Part shown: piece after piece, positions 59,427 through 64,000 of the stretch
How positions within the stretch are numbered: the stretch's first letter is position 1
Layout: each line of letters begins with the position of its first letter
DNA from: Planctomycetota bacterium
Lineage (GTDB): Bacteria > Planctomycetota > PLA2 > JAEUHO01
NCBI GenBank assembly: GCA_029259775.1
Contig: JAJDEN010000032.1
Span: forward strand, 33,294 to 97,293
Length of the DNA: 64,000 nucleotides
Direction: 5' to 3'
The notes under the pieces: generated by a model
Database searches by the model: none
The model's input: the letters and a program-made list of their open reading frames with translations, nothing else
Told to the model about the DNA's origin: nothing
Position numbers and translations under genes: made by a program

Positions 59427-61364
59427 TCATGTGGCGCCTGCGGCTTGATCATCTCGTGTTTCGGGGCCGGCGTCGGTCTGGTCGACGAGGGCAGACGCGG
59501 GCGTCGGCTCGTCGTCCTGCACGTCCTGCACGTCCTGCACGTCCTGCACGTCGTGCGGCTCGGGCGTGGCGGCGAGGTCGACCAGGCTCACCAGCGTCTC
59601 GCCGGGGACGAAGTCGGCCTGCTCGCTTGCTTCGACGGGGCGCGCCCGTCCGTTGGCGTCGATCACGAACATGACCACGGCGGTCGGGCCGTAGTAGTCG
59701 AAGAAGCGCTGCGCATCGAAGTCCTCGGTCAACGTCGTGGCACGGATCACCGCACCGGCCCACAGGCGGTCGCGCAGCACGCGGTGGGTGACCTCGGCCC
59801 CGAAGGCGATGCGTCCCATGAGGTAGGGATCGAGCGGTTCGCTGCGCGGACCCGTCCCCGGTTCGGGGGCGAGCTGGAACACGTGCGCCCGGCCGAACTC
59901 CTCCTCGCCGTGCACCGCGGCGAGCGAGTTGACCTCGTCGTTGGAGGTGAGGCACACGAGCGAGCTGACGGCCCCGAGGTCGAGCTCGTCCATCACGCCC
60001 TCGGCCACGACGTTGGCGTAGTGGGCGTCGAGCCCGGCCATGCGCGCCGCGGCCACGTGCCGGCGATTGGTGTCCACGAGCTGGACGGGGACCTTGCGCT
60101 TGACCAGCACCTGGGCGACTTCCCGCGCGAAGCGATGCGCACCGACGAACAACATGCCCGCCGGAGCCGTGTGGGCCACGCCCAGTCGGCGCGACACGAG
60201 GGGCGCGGCGAGCCCGTAGACCAGCACGGTGCCCACGATCACGATGTAGGTGAGCGGCACGATGCGCTCGGCCCCCGCGTAGCCCACGCGTTCGAGCTGG
60301 AACGCGAACAGCGGTGCCACGGCGGCCGCCACGATTCCGCGCGGGAACATCGCCGAGAGGAAGGCCACCTCGCGGCGCTCCAGGCCGGCGCCCGCGGTCG
60401 AGACGAGCACGGAGAGCGGACGCACGACGAGGATCAGCACGGCGACGAACAGCAGCCCGTCGGGGAATGCGGCTCGAGCGAGGTCGGCCAGCGAGACTCG
60501 CGCCGCCAGCAGGATGAACAGGCTGGCGATGAGGAGCACGGTGAGGTGCTCCTTGAAGGTCGTGATGCGCCGGATGAGCACGCGGCGTTGGTTGGCCAGC
60601 AGGTAGCCCATCAGCGTCACGCCGAACAGACCCGACTCGTGCTGCAGCGCGTCGCAACCGGCGAAGACGGCCACGACCACACCGAGCGTCAGCGGGGCCT
60701 GCAACCGGTCGGGGACCGCGTGGCGCCGCAACAGCGCCAGCATGAACAGGAAGCCCGCCGCGCCGAGCACGCCGCCCACCAGCACCGCCTTGACGACGCT
60801 CACCGCAGCCGCTGCCAGGGAGAGCTGCCAGGCGCCCGACAGCACCGCCTGGAACACGAGTGCGGCGAGCAGTGCGCCCACCGGGTCGATCACGATGCCC
60901 TCCCACTTGAGCACCGCCGCGATGCGCGGACGCAGGTGCAGGTGGCGGATCATGGGGGCCACCACCGTGGGCCCCGAGAGCACGAGGATCGCTGCCAGCA
61001 GCGCCGCCAGGTCCGGAGGGAACCCCAACAACCACCACGCGGCGAATCCACCGAGCACCCAGGTCACGAGCACGCCGACGGTGACCAGGCGCGTGACGAC
61101 CGGGCCCACCTCGCGGGCCTCGGTGAGGTGCAGGCTCAGGCCACCCTCGAACAGGATCACGGCCACCGACAGCGACACCACCGTGGCCAGCAGGTCGCCC
61201 GGGAGCAGCTGATCGGTGTCGACGAAGCCGATCACCGGGCCCACCAGGAAGCCGCCCAGCAGGAGCAGCAGGATCGACGGCTGGCGCAGGCGGGCGGCGA
61301 GCCACTGGGCACCCACGCCCATGGCGAGCACCGTCGCCGCCTGGAGCAAGAGGCTCTCTCTCAC
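59427..61364 (-). CDS. Cation:proton antiporter with RCK (TrkA-N) domain
   Basis: A 645-residue CPA1-type (NhaP/KefC-like) antiporter. Twelve or so helices fill residues 1-400; landmarks are VAVILFEGGLSLHL and LVLSGPTVVAPMIRHL, with the ion-binding Asp region KWEGIVIDPVGALLAALVF, and AFLSAMFPRGIVAAAVAPL. From about 405 to 520 a Rossmann RCK domain follows (GMLFVGAHRFAREVAQVLVK, VQLVDTNRRHVAAARMAG). A C-terminal domain ends in a disordered tail with a DVQ repeat encoded by a 9-base tandem repeat. It would exchange Na+ or K+ for H+ under nucleotide or pH control. It is first in an operon with two exported proteins. Confidence 0.9.
   Translation of the reverse strand: MRESLLLQAATVLAMGVGAQWLAARLRQPSILLLLLGGFLVGPVIGFVDTDQLLPGDLLATVVSLSVAVILFEGGLSLHLTEAREVGPVVTRLVTVGVLVTWVLGGFAAWWLLGFPPDLAALLAAILVLSGPTVVAPMIRHLHLRPRIAAVLKWEGIVIDPVGALLAALVFQAVLSGAWQLSLAAAAVSVVKAVLVGGVLGAAGFLFMLALLRRHAVPDRLQAPLTLGVVVAVFAGCDALQHESGLFGVTLMGYLLANQRRVLIRRITTFKEHLTVLLIASLFILLAARVSLADLARAAFPDGLLFVAVLILVVRPLSVLVSTAGAGLERREVAFLSAMFPRGIVAAAVAPLFAFQLERVGYAGAERIVPLTYIVIVGTVLVYGLAAPLVSRRLGVAHTAPAGMLFVGAHRFAREVAQVLVKRKVPVQLVDTNRRHVAAARMAGLDAHYANVVAEGVMDELDLGAVSSLVCLTSNDEVNSLAAVHGEEEFGRAHVFQLAPEPGTGPRSEPLDPYLMGRIAFGAEVTHRVLRDRLWAGAVIRATTLTEDFDAQRFFDYYGPTAVVMFVIDANGRARPVEASEQADFVPGETLVSLVDLAATPEPHDVQDVQDVQDVQDDEPTPASALVDQTDAGPETRDDQAAGAT
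59514..59549. repeat. 9-bp tandem repeat (4 copies) in the antiporter tail
   Basis: GTCCTGCAC repeated four times on the plus strand, encoding DVQDVQDVQDVQ in the C-terminal tail of the antiporter. Repeat copies are identical, consistent with recent slippage. Confidence 0.9.
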
Positions 61365-61780
61365 TGCTCGCTCCCCCCTGTCACGCGTTCGCCGGGCTGC
61401 TCACGGGTTGATCTGCCCGGCGGCCGGCGGGTCTGAAGGCCCATCGGATGCGCGGGGCAGGTCGGTCCCGGCCCGCTCCGGGCGCGGGATTGTACGCAGA
61501 GCGGCGTGGCGACCGGGATGCTGCGAACAATCGACGACTTCCAGGTCTGTTGAGTGGGGTCCGGCCCCGAGCGCACGGGGTCTGCGGGCCCGCGCGCGAC
61601 CTTCCATCCGGCGCCTTCGCTGTGCGGCTCGAAGCGCCTGGAGGGAGGAAGCGGTGATCCCCGGCCGATCAGGGGCCAAGGAACCATCGGGATTTGCCGA
61701 TGAGAGACCCTCGTTCGTCGGCCCCCCGCGGGGCCAGCAGCGCCGGCGACGAGTCCCTGCTGATCCAGGACGAGTCCGCC
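61365..61780. other. Divergent intergenic region
   Basis: 416 bases between the antiporter start and the chosen start of a small anchored protein. The right part (from 61700) is open in the frame of that protein and could be its N-terminus. Otherwise GC-rich sequence with no clear gene, repeat or RNA; it should hold promoters for both directions. Confidence 0.4.
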
Positions 61781-62203
61781 ATGACCACTTCCACGCCCGC
61801 CGAGCCCGCCGCCATCCGCCTGCCCTCCGTGATGCTCGTGATGATGCTGATCCTCGCCGGGTCGGGTGTCTGGGCCAGCAACTCCGAGAACGGCACGGCG
61901 CGCGCGTACACGTACGAGAGTTCCGACCGGGGGATGGCGGAGGTCGAGATCCCCGCGAAGGGGCGCACCTACGATGAGGTCCTGCGACGCTTCGAGGCCT
62001 ACCGTGCGTGGAAGGCGGAACCGTCGTTGCAGTTGCACCGCACGTCGCGGCCGGAGTGGACCAACCCGTTGCTGTGGCTGGACAACGTGACCCACATCCG
62101 CTGGAAGCTGAGCTACGTGGAGCCCTCGCAGGATCCGCGTGTCGACTACTGGTTGGACATGTGGAAAGACACCGGAGAGTGGGTCACCCAGGACCTGCGC
62201 TGA
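61781..62203 (+). CDS. Small membrane-anchored protein, hypothetical
   Basis: A 140-residue protein with one transmembrane helix at about 16-32 (VMLVMMLILAGSGVWA), followed by a soluble domain rich in Trp and Arg (VLRRFEAYRAWKAEP, SRPEWTNPLLWLDNVTHIRWKL, VDYWLDMWKDTGEW). The chosen start is ATG 61781; ATG 61700 would add 27 residues without features. No family is recognised. It is about 110 bases upstream of crcB in the same direction. Confidence 0.55.
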   Translation: MTTSTPAEPAAIRLPSVMLVMMLILAGSGVWASNSENGTARAYTYESSDRGMAEVEIPAKGRTYDEVLRRFEAYRAWKAEPSLQLHRTSRPEWTNPLLWLDNVTHIRWKLSYVEPSQDPRVDYWLDMWKDTGEWVTQDLR

Positions 62204-62314
62204 GCGTATGCTCGCGCCCGCGGCGTCCGCGCGGCACGGGCACCGGCCGCGGAGTGTCACCAAACCGCGCCGCCCCATGCGTTCGAGACCGAGGTTCTCG
62301 TCCGGGAGCACGTG

Positions 62315-62704
62315 ATGCGCACGCTGGCCACCGAGATGCTGTGGGTCGGCGCCGGCGGCTGCGTGGGTTCCGTCCTGCGCGTCCTGATGTCTCGTCTGGT
62401 GCAGCGTTTCGCTCCGGCGGGCGTGTTCCCGGCGGGAACGCTCGTGGTCAACATCGTGGGCTGCTTCGCGATCGGTCTGGCCATGGAGTGGATGCTGCTG
62501 CGACCGGTGGCGACCGCCAACACCCGGGCTTTCCTGTTCCTGGGTCTGCTCGGCGGCTTCACCACGTTCTCGACGTTCGGCTACGAGAGCGTCGCCCTCG
62601 CACGCGATGCGCAACTGCTGCACGCCGCCGGCAACGTGCTGCTGCACGTCGTCGTGGGGTTGGGTGCCGTGGTGGCCGGGGCGGCCCTGGCCCGGGCCAT
62701 CTGA
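62315..62704 (+). CDS. crcB: CrcB/Fluc fluoride channel
   Basis: A 129-residue, four-helix membrane protein that exports fluoride as a dual-topology dimer. Family motifs present: GAGGCVGSVLRVL at the start, PAGTLVVNIVGCF with the conserved Asn, and GLLGGFTTFSTFGYE, the phenylalanine-lined fluoride path. The length is normal for a single Fluc subunit, and no second crcB is adjacent, so a homodimer is expected. GGGAG lies upstream of both the GTG at 62312 and the ATG at 62315; the ATG is preferred. I see no fluoride riboswitch in the leader. Confidence 0.93.
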   Translation: MRTLATEMLWVGAGGCVGSVLRVLMSRLVQRFAPAGVFPAGTLVVNIVGCFAIGLAMEWMLLRPVATANTRAFLFLGLLGGFTTFSTFGYESVALARDAQLLHAAGNVLLHVVVGLGAVVAGAALARAI

Positions 62705-62749
62705 CGACTTCCCGGTGCCGGGCTCGCCGGCCGTGGAACCGAGGCGGCC

Positions 62750-64000
62750 TCAGCCCCCGATACGCCGCGGGGTCTTCCAGTCGCCCGCGAGGTGGGACTT
62801 CCAGCGCTCGGTGAGGTGCAGCGTCCGGTGGGAGCCCGGGCGCCGTGGTCCGCCGTGGTCCCGATGGCCTTCGTCCCGCGGTTGCTCGAAGAAGAACGAA
62901 CGCTCGCCGAAGGCGGGTTCGAGCCCATCGAGCCAGCTGGCCTTGGGATCGAAGCGCGCGAAGAACGGGCGGCCGACCCAGTCGGGGTCGCGCGCCTGCA
63001 GGAACTTGAGCACGAAGACCTGCTCGCCGTGGATCGACGTGACGCCGTCCACCAACACCTTGCCGGGGGTGGCGGACATCGACGGCCCGCGCACGGTGCG
63101 AGCGAGGCCGCTCACCTGGCGGTAGGCGCCGTTGAAGATCGACAGGGCGCGCGCCAGCGGCACCTCGAAGTAGTTCTTCGGGCCCGTGTCGCGCTCGACG
63201 AACATGTAGTAGGGAATGGCGCCCAGTTCGACCTGGGCGCGCCACATCTCGGCCCAGCTGTCGGCGTCGTCGTTGACGTGCCGGATCAGCGGTGCCTGGC
63301 AGCGCACGATCGCGCCGGCGTCCTGGATGCGGCGCACGGCCTGGCGGGCGATGGGGGTCGAGAGTTCGCGCGGGTGACTGATGTGCGCCATGAGCGCGAG
63401 GTGCTTGCCCGCCGCGCGCACTTCGCCGAAGAGCTGCATCAGGTCATCAGCGTCGGCATCGGTGACGAAGCGCTGCGGCCAGTAGGCCGGGGCCTTGGTG
63501 CCGAGGCGGATGCTGGTGACGTGCTCCAGGTCGGCCGCCAGCAGCGGCTCGATGTAACGCCGCAACACGCGCGTCTTCATGATCAGCGGGTCGCCGCCGG
63601 TGAACAGCACGCTGGTCACCTCGGGATGTTCGCGCAGGTACTCGACCAGCTTGTCCGCCTCCTTGCCGGCGAACTTCAGTTCGTTGATGCCTACGAACTG
63701 CGCCCAGCGGAAGCAGTAGGTGCAGTAGGCGTGGCAGGTCTGTCCTGCGGCGGGGAAGAACAGCACCGTCTCGCGGTACTTGTGTTGCATGCCCTCGAGC
63801 TTGTCGCCGTCCATCTCGGGGACGTTGTGTTCAAGCTGGCCGGAGGGATGCGGGTTGAGGCTGGTCTGGATCGCCCGGGCGGCTTCGAGCACCTGGGGCG
63901 CCGGCGCCTCGTTGCGCACGAGTTCGAGCATGCGCTCCAGGGCCTGGCCGCCGAGCATGCCCGGCTGGGGGAAGGTCAGCTGGAAGATCGGGTCGTCGGG
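62750..64000 (-). CDS. KamA-family radical SAM protein (lysine 2,3-aminomutase-like), 5' end outside window
   Basis: The frame is open to the right edge, so the N-terminus is missing; 416 codons are visible. The segment before the cluster reads DDPIFQLTFPQPGML and LERMLELV. The radical SAM motif is CHAYCTYCF (Cys-x3-Cys-x2-Cys), followed by VLFTGGDPLIMKTRVLRRYIEPLL, IRLGTKAP, HISHPRELST and NDDADSWAEMW, all typical of lysine 2,3-aminomutase and EF-P lysine mutase (EpmB) relatives. The C-terminal extension beyond the barrel (WKSHLAGDWKTPRRIGG) is of the type seen in longer KamA proteins. It would carry out a PLP-dependent 1,2-amino shift. No EF-P or epmA gene is nearby to decide between functions. 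Confidence 0.88.
   Translation of the reverse strand, partial: PDDPIFQLTFPQPGMLGGQALERMLELVRNEAPAPQVLEAARAIQTSLNPHPSGQLEHNVPEMDGDKLEGMQHKYRETVLFFPAAGQTCHAYCTYCFRWAQFVGINELKFAGKEADKLVEYLREHPEVTSVLFTGGDPLIMKTRVLRRYIEPLLAADLEHVTSIRLGTKAPAYWPQRFVTDADADDLMQLFGEVRAAGKHLALMAHISHPRELSTPIARQAVRRIQDAGAIVRCQAPLIRHVNDDADSWAEMWRAQVELGAIPYYMFVERDTGPKNYFEVPLARALSIFNGAYRQVSGLARTVRGPSMSATPGKVLVDGVTSIHGEQVFVLKFLQARDPDWVGRPFFARFDPKASWLDGLEPAFGERSFFFEQPRDEGHRDHGGPRRPGSHRTLHLTERWKSHLAGDWKTPRRIGG

Noticed and set aside
59514..59549. Tandem repeats as a CRISPR array
   Set aside because: Units are contiguous, 9-15 bp, in frame and without spacers, here and at 15853, 28060 and 32011.
58461..61436. A 991-codon plus-strand open frame
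   Set aside because: Antisense to the antiporter and its neighbour; its His/Glu/Arg-rich composition mirrors their codons.
62204..62314. Possible fluoride riboswitch ahead of crcB
   Set aside because: The leader lacks the conserved fluoride-aptamer core and pseudoknot-forming segments that I would expect; only ordinary GC-rich sequence is seen.

Overview
The window is GC-rich (roughly two thirds G+C by eye), almost entirely coding, and bacterial. Its gene content points to Planctomycetota, probably an uncultured high-GC lineage. Indicators are a WD40-repeat Ser/Thr kinase next to an ECF sigma factor of planctomycete type, several Tat-exported Gfo/Idh/MocA oxidoreductases, a ThuA-DUF1080 lipoprotein, large secreted HEAT-repeat proteins, DUF1111 and P460 cytochromes, and a carboxypeptidase-regulatory-like repeat protein. 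This assignment is inferred from families; there is no rRNA or marker gene in the window. I saw no tRNA, CRISPR array, insertion sequence or prophage.

Layout. 1-8.3 kb: the end of a K+ channel, a stretch of gene debris, a lipoprotein esterase, a beta-propeller lipoprotein translationally coupled to a DUF900 hydrolase, then a damaged patch (an epimerase interrupted by an amber codon, a small membrane peptide and a truncated CHAT protease). 8.3-14.7 kb: a kinase, an ECF sigma factor and an M6-like metalloprotease in one direction. 14.9-28 kb: a same-strand run of mostly exported proteins (lipoprotein, GxDxY-repeat/HEAT protein, HEAT protein, CAP-domain protein, C45-type hydrolase, membrane-anchored SUMF1-fold protein). 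28-47.4 kb: redox and carbohydrate-type metabolism: an aldo/keto reductase, a P460 cytochrome, an S41 protease, a HEAT protein, an ApbE-Gfo/Idh/MocA fusion, two further Gfo/Idh/MocA proteins, an MFS permease, a 1305-residue repeat protein, a ThuA-DUF1080 lipoprotein and a Tat-exported class V aminotransferase. 47.6-64 kb: membrane protein, ECF sigma/zinc anti-sigma pair, DUF1111 di-heme protein, lipoprotein M3 peptidase plus lipoprotein gamma-glutamyltransferase, TraB-like protein, Na+/H+ or K+/H+ antiporter, CrcB fluoride channel, and a KamA radical SAM enzyme running off the end.

How it fits together. Many neighbours overlap by ATGA or lie within a few bases, so real operons are visible: 6063-3005, 37509-30673, 37641-40189, 47406-44651, 49839-50713, 53298-57135 and 61364-57256. 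The 28-47 kb part looks like periplasmic and cytoplasmic oxidation and uptake of small (probably sugar-like) compounds. The two sigma factors show two regulatory designs: one paired with a kinase and lacking the usual acidic region 2.2 signature, the other with a classical zinc-binding anti-sigma factor. The most unusual single gene is the ApbE-Tat-Gfo/Idh/MocA fusion at 34226-36295. Nothing in the window is clearly a new defence or mobile system.
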